Assembly: GCF_900109095.1 (NCBI RefSeq)
Contig: NZ_FNYZ01000003.1
Coordinates: forward strand, 290,016-354,015
DNA: 64,000 bases
Source of the DNA: Sphingobium sp. AP50
Lineage (GTDB): Bacteria; Pseudomonadota; Alphaproteobacteria; Sphingomonadales; Sphingomonadaceae
Direction: 5' to 3'
Positions within the stretch are counted from its first letter, which is position 1. The number at the start of each line of letters is the position of its first letter. Of the stretch, positions 43,972-51,479 are shown one piece after another. The notes under the pieces were generated by a model. It searched no databases. It worked only from the letters and a program-made list of their open reading frames with translations, and was not told the origin of the DNA. A program made the translations under genes and the position numbers.

Positions 43972-44469
43972 ATGCCCAAGAAACCGGCCAGCCCAGCCAA
44001 GGAAACCAAGTCCGTAGCGCGGCCGGTGGTAAAGCCGTTCCGCTTTGGCTTTCTGGTCCATGACGTGTCACGCATGCGCCGCACCCTGTTTGACGATGTG
44101 ATGCGGTCGCGCGGCGTGACCCGATCGCAATGGTCGGTACTCGCCACCCTGTCCCGCGTCGGTGCCGACGGCATGATGCAGGTCGACATTTCGCGTCACA
44201 TGGATGTCGGCAAGGTGACGATTGGCGGCCTGATCGACAGGCTGGAGGCTGCCGGCTATGTCGAACGCCGACTTGACGCCGAAGATCGCCGGGCACGCCG
44301 CGTCTTCATCACGGAACAAGGCTATGAAGTCATTGCCGAAATGCAGAAGGCTGGCAGCAAGCTCAACAAGTCGATCCTGGCCGGTGTCTCGCCCGAACAT
44401 CAGCGGATTACCGAGGAGACGTTGGCGCAGGTGAAAGCCAATATCCGCGACATGCTGCAAAACGACTGA
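43972..44469 (+). CDS. MarR family transcriptional regulator (paralogue 2)
   Basis: A 165-residue MarR-type repressor, strongly similar to that at 26887-27432. The recognition region MQVDISRHMDVGKVTIGGL and the wing VERRLDAEDRRARRVF differ at few positions, so both may bind related sites. I chose ATG at 43972 because AAGGA lies 7 bases upstream. It converges with the E2-like gene. It is a prime candidate for the TATRRT-N6 boxes. Confidence 0.91.
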   Translation: MPKKPASPAKETKSVARPVVKPFRFGFLVHDVSRMRRTLFDDVMRSRGVTRSQWSVLATLSRVGADGMMQVDISRHMDVGKVTIGGLIDRLEAAGYVERRLDAEDRRARRVFITEQGYEVIAEMQKAGSKLNKSILAGVSPEHQRITEETLAQVKANIRDMLQND

Positions 44470-44494
44470 CGAGGGATCACCCTGTCACGGCGGA

Positions 44495-45187
44495 TCATGC
44501 CACTGGCCCCAAACCCGCCGCGCTTTCCAGCGCTGTCGCCAAAGCGCCCAGAAAATCCCCCGCCGGGCCACCGTCGATGGTGCGATGGTCGACGGTGAGC
44601 GACAACCCCATCACCGGACGCACTATGACCGTCTGCCCATCCGCATCGACCCATGGCTTGGCAACGATCCGGCCAAGTCCGACAATCGCCTGCTGCGGGT
44701 AGGTCAGGATCGGCGTGAAATGCTCGACCCGTGTGAGGCCCAGATTGGTGATCGTCACCGTGGCGCCGGTCAATTCCGCAATCGTCAGCTTGCCCAGTCG
44801 CGCTCTTGCCACCAGATCCTGCCGGATCGTCGCAATTTCAGGCAGCGGCAGTTGCGCCACGTTGCTGATCGCCGGTGCGACCAGCGCGCCCGGCAGGGCA
44901 ATGGCGCATCCCACATGCACTTCATCATGCAGTTCCACGCCTGCCGGCGTCTCCACGCCGTTAAATGCTGGAAAGTCGGCCATGACACCCGCAATCGCCT
45001 TAGCAATCAGATCCTCATAGCCGATTTTCACGCCCGCCGCTTTCCATGCCTCGCGCGCGGCGGTCAGGGCGGTGACGTCTATGTCGCAGAAGAAACTCAG
45101 TTGCGCGGTTTTCTCCAGGCTTTCGGCCATTTTCTGCGCGATGATCCCGCGTATACCCGCCAATTTGACAATGTCGGTGACCGCCAA
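44495..45187 (-). CDS. 2-oxoacid dehydrogenase E2 acyltransferase core lacking lipoyl domain
   Basis: A 230-residue protein that is only the catalytic (CAT-like trimer-forming) domain of dihydrolipoamide acyltransferase. The active-site motif DHRTIDGG has H201 and D205. The N-terminal lipoyl and the peripheral-subunit-binding domains of a normal 400-plus-residue E2 are absent, and the chain begins with MAVTDIVKLAGIRGIIAQKM, the start of the core. A free lipoyl protein is encoded at 18736-18966 and E1 alpha/beta at 32893-34903. Together they would form a split 2-oxoacid dehydrogenase. It is divergent from a crotonase gene. Confidence 0.9.
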   Translation of the reverse strand: MAVTDIVKLAGIRGIIAQKMAESLEKTAQLSFFCDIDVTALTAAREAWKAAGVKIGYEDLIAKAIAGVMADFPAFNGVETPAGVELHDEVHVGCAIALPGALVAPAISNVAQLPLPEIATIRQDLVARARLGKLTIAELTGATVTITNLGLTRVEHFTPILTYPQQAIVGLGRIVAKPWVDADGQTVIVRPVMGLSLTVDHRTIDGGPAGDFLGALATALESAAGLGPVA

Positions 45188-45208
45188 AGTCCCTCTCCCT
45201 CATTCCGA

Positions 45209-45231
45209 ATATGATTTGCATATATACTATA
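45209..45231 (-). promoter_or_regulatory. Regulatory box, TATAGT-N6 form (site 7)
   Basis: On the minus strand TATAGT, six bases, GCAAATCATAT; the TACTATATTGA segment on the plus strand equals the corresponding part of site 1. It lies between the divergent E2 core (45187) and crotonase (45266) genes. Confidence 0.5.
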
Positions 45232-45265
45232 TTGATGATTATCAACTCACATCCAGCAGGAGAGA

Positions 45266-46048
45266 ATGATGCAAGACAGGACGTTCAGCAGGATCGTGAT
45301 AGACGGAGCGATCGCGACCGTGACGATCGATCGTCCGGCGCGCATGAATGCCCTTCACCCTGCCGCCCATGAAGAATTGTCCGATATCTTCGATCGACTG
45401 GTCACTTTGGAGGGCCTGCGCGCGGTGATTATCACGGGATCGGGCGACCGCGCCTTTTGCGCCGGTTATGATCTCAAGGATAATCTGGAAACCGGCATCA
45501 TGGCGCTGCCGTCCACAGGCTTTGCCGGCTTCAACATGCGCACCGACTATCCTCTGCCCGTGATCGCGGCCGTGAACGGCATGGCGCTGGGCGGCGGATT
45601 CGAACTGGCGCTTGCCTGTGACATCATCATCGCATCCGATCAGGCCAGCTTCGCCCTGCCGGAACCGAAAGTCGGCTGGGCGGCCGTAGGCGGCGGGGTG
45701 CAGCGCCTCCCCCGCGCCATTGGCATGAAGCGTGCCATGGACATCATCCTGACGGGCCGCACCGTGGATGCCACCGAAGCGGTGGCCATCGGCCTCGCAA
45801 GTGAAATGGTGCCTGCCGGGGACTTGCTCTCAGCCGCACGGCGATGGGCAGAGCAGATAGCCGCCTGCGCCCCGCTGGCGCTGCGATGTGCGCGACAGAT
45901 TGCCCATGCCTCTTTCGATATGCCGCTCGCCCGCGCGCTCGACATGGACAATTTCCCTTTGTCCGACGCGGTAATGGCCAGCGAAGACGCGATCGAGGGC
46001 AAGCGCGCCTTCGTCGAACGCCGCCCCCCCGTCTGGACGGGTCGGTAA
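45266..46048 (+). CDS. Enoyl-CoA hydratase/isomerase family (crotonase)
   Basis: A 260-residue crotonase. The oxyanion regions are FCAGYDLKDN and MALGGGFELALAC, and one catalytic Glu is present in LPEPKVGWAAVGG. It looks like a canonical enoyl-CoA hydratase more than the other two crotonases here. Two tandem ATGs are possible; GGAGAG precedes both. It is followed 31 bases later by the epoxide-hydrolase-like gene. Substrate unknown. Confidence 0.9.
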   Translation: MMQDRTFSRIVIDGAIATVTIDRPARMNALHPAAHEELSDIFDRLVTLEGLRAVIITGSGDRAFCAGYDLKDNLETGIMALPSTGFAGFNMRTDYPLPVIAAVNGMALGGGFELALACDIIIASDQASFALPEPKVGWAAVGGGVQRLPRAIGMKRAMDIILTGRTVDATEAVAIGLASEMVPAGDLLSAARRWAEQIAACAPLALRCARQIAHASFDMPLARALDMDNFPLSDAVMASEDAIEGKRAFVERRPPVWTGR

Positions 46049-46079
46049 AACACCATCCCATTCTCAGGAGCATCGGAAC

Positions 46080-46460
46080 ATGACTTCCAATCTCGACCAC
46101 ACGAAGGATTTCATTGCCCTGTGGAGCAGGATCGATCTGGAAGCGATCCTTGCCGTGATGGCGCCCGATTGCATCTACCATAATATGCCTTGGGCGCCGC
46201 TTCAGGGTCATGATGCCATCCGGGAGGGGCTGGCCGGCTTTCTGGCGGGTGCCGGAGCGATCGACTGGCAATTGTTGCATGTTGCCGAAAGTCAGGACGG
46301 CATGGTGATGACGGAACGGGTCGACCGCTTCCTGATCGGCGAGCGCTGGATCGAAATGCCCGTCATGGGCATATTCGAATGGCAGGATGGCCTGATCGTC
46401 CATTGGCGCGACTATTTCGATTCCGCCCGGTTCCAGGCCGAAATGGCTACCATCAGCTAG
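46080..46460 (+). CDS. Limonene-1,2-epoxide hydrolase-like protein
   Basis: A 126-residue SnoaL/NTF2-fold protein. It carries the residues used by limonene-1,2-epoxide hydrolase: Y33 and N35 in CIYHNMP, R80 and D82 in ERVDRF, and D111 in HWRDYFD. That enzyme opens an epoxide by direct attack of an activated water. It is a second epoxide-opening candidate in the island, unrelated in fold to the one at 27575. The gene follows a crotonase closely. The reaction on a terpenoid or alicyclic epoxide is inferred. Confidence 0.82.
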   Translation: MTSNLDHTKDFIALWSRIDLEAILAVMAPDCIYHNMPWAPLQGHDAIREGLAGFLAGAGAIDWQLLHVAESQDGMVMTERVDRFLIGERWIEMPVMGIFEWQDGLIVHWRDYFDSARFQAEMATIS

Positions 46461-46553
46461 CCATTACCGCTTCCCCAGCGCTTACGCCGCGACACCGAAA
46501 CGGGAAATCCGCCGCTTTCCAAACATCTTCCATTGCAGCATCGCTCATAAACA

Positions 46554-46576
46554 TATAGTACGCATACTGACGAAAC
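46554..46576 (+). promoter_or_regulatory. Regulatory box, TATAGT-N6 form (site 8)
   Basis: TATAGT, six bases, ACTGACGAAAC with the ACGAA core aligned to the stronger sites. It lies about 30-50 bases upstream of the Gfo/Idh gene. A weaker match. Confidence 0.45.
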
Positions 46577-46604
46577 GATAACGGACTATATGGAGCGGAC
46601 GCAG

Positions 46605-47696
46605 ATGGCCATCGGGGTAGGGATTATTGGCGTGTCCCCCGGCAGAAGCTGGGCGGCGCTGGCGCATATTCCCGCTCTTCAGGCGCTGCCCGATTATGAA
46701 ATCCGCGCGCTCAGCACCACGCGACAGGAAAGCGCCGCCGCCGCCGCCGCCGAATTCGGCATCGCCAAAGCCTATGACAATCATCAGGCGCTGGTGACCG
46801 ATCCGGACGTCGACCTGGTCGCCGTCACGGTGAAGGTGCCGCATCATCTGGAACTGGTCAGCGCAGCGATCGCCGCAGGCAAGCATGTCTATTGCGAATG
46901 GCCGCTCGGCAACGGCCTTGCCGAGGCTGAAACCATGGCAGCCATGGCGCGAGACAAAGGCGTCGTCGGCGCCGTTGGGCTACAGGCCCGCTCTTCCCCG
47001 GCCCTGCGCCATGTCCGCGACCTAATTGCCGATGGCTATGTCGGCGAAGTCCTGTCGAGCACGCTCGTCGGCTCCGGCATGAACTGGGGTGCCTATATCG
47101 ACCAGCCCAATGCCTATACGGCGGACAAGGCCAATGGCGCCACGCTGCTGACCATCCCCTTCGGCCACACCATGGATGCCGTCGCACAATGCCTGGGGGA
47201 GTTTTCCTCGCTACAGGCGCTGCTGGCCAACCGGCGCGACCATTTCACGCTGGTGGAGGATGGCTCGCAAAAACCGATGACGGCCGAAGACCAGATATTG
47301 GTGACAGGCGTGCTAGAAAGCGGTGCGACCATGGCGGTCCATTATCGCGGCGGCTTTTGCCGCGGCACCAACTTCCGGTGGGAAATCAACGGAACGGAGG
47401 GCGATATCGTGGCCACGGCCGACGCCGGCCACGCGCAGATGTTTCCGATCACCCTGCATGGCGGCCGGGGCGAAGACAGGTCGCTGCAACCCCTTCCGGT
47501 TCCGGCAGATTGCAAATGGACATCCGCAGACATTCCACCCTTCGCCGAAAATGTCGCACAGGCCTATGCCCTGCTCGCCAGCGACCTGCGCGACGGCACA
47601 TCCCATTGCCCCACCTTCGCCGACGCTGTGCGGCGTCACCGCCTGATCGACGCGGTCGAACGCGCCGCGATCAGCGGCGATCGGGTGTCGCTCTGA
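46605..47696 (+). CDS. Gfo/Idh/MocA family NAD(P)-dependent oxidoreductase
   Basis: A 363-residue two-domain dehydrogenase. The N-terminal Rossmann region has VGIIGVSPGRSW and the conserved KHVYCEWP (a variant of the EKP motif with W in place of K). The catalytic position usually filled by a Lys is therefore Trp, so a role other than typical sugar dehydrogenation is possible. A second family segment is ATLLTIPFGHTMD. ATG at 46605 has GGAG 9 bases upstream. It is followed by an SDR after 38 bases. Substrate unknown. Confidence 0.88.
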   Translation: MAIGVGIIGVSPGRSWAALAHIPALQALPDYEIRALSTTRQESAAAAAAEFGIAKAYDNHQALVTDPDVDLVAVTVKVPHHLELVSAAIAAGKHVYCEWPLGNGLAEAETMAAMARDKGVVGAVGLQARSSPALRHVRDLIADGYVGEVLSSTLVGSGMNWGAYIDQPNAYTADKANGATLLTIPFGHTMDAVAQCLGEFSSLQALLANRRDHFTLVEDGSQKPMTAEDQILVTGVLESGATMAVHYRGGFCRGTNFRWEINGTEGDIVATADAGHAQMFPITLHGGRGEDRSLQPLPVPADCKWTSADIPPFAENVAQAYALLASDLRDGTSHCPTFADAVRRHRLIDAVERAAISGDRVSL

Positions 47697-47734
47697 CCAT
47701 CATCATCCAAAAATTATGACAGTGAGGGAAAATT

Positions 47735-48634
47735 ATGAGTCTGCTTGAAGGGAGAGTCGCCATCGTCACCGGCGGCGGTCGCGGCGTGGGCCGCACCTAT
47801 GCGCTGAAACTGGCCGAATATGGCGCGAAGGTCGTTGTGAACGACCTGGGCGGCGACGCATCAGGCGGCGGCGCAGACCTGACCCCCGCGCAGGAAGTCG
47901 TGGAGGAGATCAAGGCCAAGGGCGGCGAAGCCATCGTCAATGGCGGCGACGTGTCCGACTGGACCAATGCCAAGGACATGGTGGCACAGGCGGTCGACAC
48001 CTTTGGACGGCTCGACATCCTCATCAACAATGCCGGCATCCTGCGCGATCGCATGCTGGTCAACATGACCGAGGAAGAATGGGACATCGTCGTCAAGGTG
48101 CACCTCAAGGGCACCTTCGCGCCGACCCATCATGCTGCTAACTATTGGCGCACGGAAAGCAAGGCAGGGCGCCAACCCGACGCCCGCGTCATCAACACGA
48201 CCTCGCATTCGGCGCTGTTCGCCAATATCGGCCAGGCCAATTATGCAGCGGCCAAGGGTGGCATCGCCAGCTTCAGCCAGGTAGCCGCGCGCGAATTGCA
48301 GCGCATCGGCGTGACCGTGAATGCCATCGCCCCCCGCGCCGAAACCCGAATGACGGCCGGCCTGCGGGAATGGACGCCCGAACAGTTGGAGCGGCGCGAT
48401 CCGGAATGGATCGCCGGCTTCATCGCCTGGCTAGCCAGCCCGGAATCCGCGCAAGTTAGCGGTCGCGTGTTCGAAGTCTGGGGCTATGGCATCACCGTTG
48501 CTGAAAGCTGGCAGCATGGGCCTAGCTGTGAAGCCTCAAAGGACCCGACCGTACTGGGCGAACGGATCGCCAAGATCTTGAAATTCGCCCGCTCCAACGC
48601 CGGGATCAATCCGGGCGAATGGCTCGATCCCTAA
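47735..48634 (+). CDS. SDR related to 3-hydroxyacyl-CoA dehydrogenase (MFE-2/17beta-HSD4 type)
   Basis: A 299-residue SDR with motif TGGGRGVGR, NDLGGD after beta-2, NNAG, catalytic Ser in NTTSHSA and YAAAK. The NDLGGD segment and the C-terminal extension match the dehydrogenase domain of peroxisomal multifunctional enzyme 2, which oxidises (R)-3-hydroxyacyl-CoA. It would follow hydration by the MaoC enzyme at 23025. GAGGGAAAA precedes the start. It is followed by the OYE gene after a strong palindrome. Confidence 0.9.
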   Translation: MSLLEGRVAIVTGGGRGVGRTYALKLAEYGAKVVVNDLGGDASGGGADLTPAQEVVEEIKAKGGEAIVNGGDVSDWTNAKDMVAQAVDTFGRLDILINNAGILRDRMLVNMTEEEWDIVVKVHLKGTFAPTHHAANYWRTESKAGRQPDARVINTTSHSALFANIGQANYAAAKGGIASFSQVAARELQRIGVTVNAIAPRAETRMTAGLREWTPEQLERRDPEWIAGFIAWLASPESAQVSGRVFEVWGYGITVAESWQHGPSCEASKDPTVLGERIAKILKFARSNAGINPGEWLDP

Positions 48635-48644
48635 AAGACCATAG

Positions 48645-48670
48645 GAAGGGAGAGGCATGCCTCTCCCTTC
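48645..48670. terminator. Perfect 26-bp palindrome between SDR and OYE genes
   Basis: GAAGGGAGAGGC-AT-GCCTCTCCCTTC forms a 12-bp stem right after the SDR stop. A T-run is absent. It could end or pause transcription ahead of the OYE gene, which has its own ribosome site GAGAAAG. Confidence 0.5.
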
Positions 48671-48698
48671 ATCTGTTTAAATAGTAGAGAAAGTCGCC

Positions 48699-49811
48699 AT
48701 GTCTCTCGACGCGCTGTTTCAGCCCCTGACCATCGGCAGCTTGGCCGTTCCTAATCGAATCGTCATGGCGCCGCTCACTCGTGCGCGGGCCGACGCGAAC
48801 AATATTCCAACATCGATGCAGGGCGAATATTATGCCCAACGCGCGGATGCCGGACTGATCATCTCCGAAGCCACCGCTGTCGACCCCTTAGGCATGGGCT
48901 GGTATCGCGCGCCCGGCATCTGGTCGAACGACATGGTCACCGCATGGCGGGGCGTGACAGACAGGGTGCATGCGGCGAACGGCCGCATCTATTGCCAGCT
49001 GTGGCATATGGGTCGGCTCGTCTTGCCCGATTATCTTGATGGCGATTTGCCTATCGGCCCCTCTCCTATCGCGGGTGAAGGCGAAACGATGGCACCACCC
49101 ACAGGTGCCTATGATGGCGGCTTCCTGCCCATGAAACCCTATGTCGTGCCGCGTGAAATGACGCAGGCCGACATTGATCAGTTGATCGCAGCCTATGGCA
49201 AGGCCGCGGCCAATGCGATGGCCGCCGGATTTGACGGCACGGAAATTCACGGCGCGAACGGCTATATCATCGATCAGTTTCTACAGTCCAAGACCAACCA
49301 GCGGCAGGATCCCTACGGCGGCAGCATTGAAAACCGTATACGTCTGCTCGGCGAGATCATTGAGGCGGTCATCGCTCATGTCGATCCCGGCCGCATCGGC
49401 CTGCGGGTCAGTCCCACCAGCGAGCGCAAGGGCATGGGGGATGCCAATCCGGCAGCCCTTACTGAAGCGATCGGCGCGCTGGCGCAGCGACATGGCCTGG
49501 CCTATATCCATCTGATCGAACCGATCGCATCCGGCTTCATGGAAAAGCCAGATTATCCCGTCATGGATCATCTACGAGCGGTCTTTACGGGCACGATCAT
49601 CCAGAATGGCAGCTTCGACGCCCAGACAGCAGCCGACTATATCGATGCTGGCCGGGCAGAAGCCATCTCCTTTGGTCGCCCTTATATCGCCAATCCCGAT
49701 CTCGTGAGCCGCTTCCGCAAAGGTCAGGCACTGACCCAACCCAATTTCGACTATGCCTATGTCGGCGACAAGCAAGGCTATACCGACTATCCAACAGCCA
49801 ATGGCGGCTGA
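48699..49811 (+). CDS. Old Yellow Enzyme family flavin oxidoreductase (NemA-like ene-reductase)
   Basis: A 370-residue FMN TIM-barrel enzyme that reduces an activated carbon-carbon double bond using NAD(P)H. The ligand-binding and catalytic residues are in HGANGYIIDQF (His, Asn and Tyr), with NQRQDPYGGS and the phosphate loop ISFGRPYIANPDL conserved. It is the last intact gene before the IS scar. The substrate may be an enone from the pathway. Confidence 0.93.
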   Translation: MSLDALFQPLTIGSLAVPNRIVMAPLTRARADANNIPTSMQGEYYAQRADAGLIISEATAVDPLGMGWYRAPGIWSNDMVTAWRGVTDRVHAANGRIYCQLWHMGRLVLPDYLDGDLPIGPSPIAGEGETMAPPTGAYDGGFLPMKPYVVPREMTQADIDQLIAAYGKAAANAMAAGFDGTEIHGANGYIIDQFLQSKTNQRQDPYGGSIENRIRLLGEIIEAVIAHVDPGRIGLRVSPTSERKGMGDANPAALTEAIGALAQRHGLAYIHLIEPIASGFMEKPDYPVMDHLRAVFTGTIIQNGSFDAQTAADYIDAGRAEAISFGRPYIANPDLVSRFRKGQALTQPNFDYAYVGDKQGYTDYPTANGG

Positions 49812-49899
49812 ACTGCTGCTTTGAGCTTTTAAACAAGCAAATATACTGACCTAATGCTTAGGCAGCGATAGCGGTTCCGCAATCTCAGTGCGTTCGTCC

Positions 49900-50175
49900 T
49901 GACGTGCCCCCCGGATTTTCCTCCAAGCTTGATTAGAGTCTGGCCTGATGGAAGGACGAACGAATGAAGCGAGCAAGGTTCACAGAAGAGCAGATCATCG
50001 GCGTGCTGAAGGAGTAGGAGGCTGGCGCGAAGACTGCCGACCTGGCTCGTCGCCACGGGGTATCGGAAGCGACGATCTACAACTGGAAGGCCAAGTATGG
50101 CGGTCTGGAGGTCTCGGAGGCCAAGCGGTTACGGTCGCTCGAGGACGAGAACGCCAAGCTGAAGCGACTGCTGGC
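49900..50175 (+). mobile_element. Truncated IS3-type (IS407-like) element remnant
   Basis: A left end starting near TGACGTGCCCCCCGG and the first part of an orfA are present; the remainder of the element is missing. It is cut at 50175 by the second element. No matching right part is visible beyond 51436, so a deletion followed or accompanied the insertion. Confidence 0.75.
49964..50175 (+). pseudogene. orfA fragment of IS407-like transposase, internal stop
   Basis: The translated start MKRARFTEEQIIGVLKE and the downstream ARRHGVSEATIYNWKAKYGG are typical of IS407-group OrfA. A TAG stop at 50015-50017 replaces a sense codon after residue 17, and the reading frame is truncated at the inserted element. 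It is not functional. Confidence 0.85.
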
Positions 50176-50236
50176 TGGCCTGCTGCCGGTTTGGTGGACA
50201 CCGAGATAAGGTGTTTTCACCTATCGGAGAGCAGGA

Positions 50237-50635
50237 ATGCAGAGAAGGAAGTTCAGCCGCGAGTTCAAGCTCGAGACGGTAAGGTTGGTCCGTGAGCGGG
50301 GTGTTGCTGTTGCTCAGGCCGCCCGCGATCTGGATGTGCACGAGAATGTGCTGCGCAAATGGGTTCGGGAGTTATCCGCCGATCCGGCTCAGGCCTTTCC
50401 CGGTAATGGTCAGATGAAGCCGGAGCAGTTGGAGATAGAGCGGCTGCGCCGCGAAGTGGCCAAGCTGAAGGCGGAAAGAGACATACTAAAAAAGCCGCCG
50501 CCTACTTCGCGAGGGACTCGATATGAGGTTCACCTTTATCGCGAAGCACCGAGGGATCTGGCCGGTGGCATGGATATGCGAGGCGCCCAAAAGTTCTTGG
50601 CGATGTTTCGCGAAGCGGCTTTCATGCCTGGCTGA
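50237..50635 (+). CDS. IS3-family transposase OrfA, altered C-terminus
   Basis: The 132-residue frame begins MQRRKFSREFKLETVRLV and has the helix-turn-helix VAQAARDLDVHENVLRKW and a leucine-zipper-like REVAKLKAERDILKK. In relatives the text continues KKAAAYFA and stops. Here an A-run of six bases (50488-50493) leads to a different frame that continues to 50635. The run is where IS3 elements shift frame to join OrfA and OrfB. OrfA itself is likely intact to the run. Confidence 0.8.
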   Translation: MQRRKFSREFKLETVRLVRERGVAVAQAARDLDVHENVLRKWVRELSADPAQAFPGNGQMKPEQLEIERLRREVAKLKAERDILKKPPPTSRGTRYEVHLYREAPRDLAGGMDMRGAQKFLAMFREAAFMPG

Positions 50636-51396
50636 CGCGAGCGCCGTCGCAGCGGTCGCGTGATGATGAGGAGATCAGCGCCAGGATCAGGGCCAGCCAT
50701 ATCGGCAGCTATCGCACCTATGGTGCGCGTCGGGTCTGGCACGACCTTCTCGCCGAAGGCTATCAATGCGGTCTGCACAAGATCGAGAGGCTGATGCGCG
50801 ATCAGGGTCTTCGGGCGCGTCCGCGTCGTCGCGGGCTTCCCAAAGATCAGGGCGAGCGATCCGTCATTGCTGGCAATGTGCTGGATCGCCAGTTCACGGC
50901 CGATAAGCCCAACCAGAAATGGGTGGCAGACTTCACCTATATCTGGACCGCAGAAGGATGGCTCTACGTGGCCGCCGTCATCGACCTGTTCTCCCGCAAA
51001 GTAGTAGGCTGGTCGATGAGCGCCACCATGACAGCACAGCTTGTCACGGATGCCCTCATCATGGCGATCTGGCGGCGTGGCAAGCCCGACGCCCTGCTGC
51101 ACCATTCGGATCAGGGCAGCCAATATACGAGCGAGCAGTTCCAGCGGCTCATGGCAGATAATGGCGTCACCTGTTCGATGAGCAGGTCCGGAAACTGCTG
51201 GGATAATGCCGCCATGGAAAGCTTCTTCTCATCCCTTAAGACCGAGCGGATCGGAAAGAAAGTCTACCGATCGAGAGCCCAGGCGAAGGCCGATGTGTTC
51301 GACTACATCGAATGCTTCTACAATCCGACCCGGCGGCACTCGACCCTTGGCTATCTCAGCCCCATAGATTTCGAACGGGAAGCTGGTGTAGCCTGA
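50523..51396 (+). pseudogene. IS3-family transposase OrfB (DDE), frameshifted
   Basis: The N-terminal part begins RFTFIAKHRGIWPVAWICEA and then the frame is lost; the segment between GCG at about 50585 and TCGCGAAGC is about 13 bases longer than the usual LGV codons. From there another frame gives SRSGFHAWLTRAP and continues to 51396. The DDE triad is seen in VADFTYIW, HHSDQGSQY and WDNAAMESF. The catalytic core is intact but the start is disrupted. The family comparison is from memory. Confidence 0.75.
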
Positions 51397-51479
51397 TTGA
51401 GCCTATCTCGGTGTCCGCCAAACCGGCAGCAGGCCACTGATCGAAAGCAACAAACGGCTGCTTGCACCGTTCACCCTCA

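Larger units (their letters stand above)
50176..51436 (+). mobile_element. IS3-family insertion sequence with terminal inverted repeats
   Basis: The element is bounded by near-perfect inverted repeats: at the left TGGCCTGCTGCCGGTTTGG from 50176, and at the right the same sequence on the minus strand ending at 51436. After one mismatch both continue GGACACCGAGATA. Length is about 1.26 kb. It carries orfA and a frameshifted orfB. A target duplication was not evident. Confidence 0.85.
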
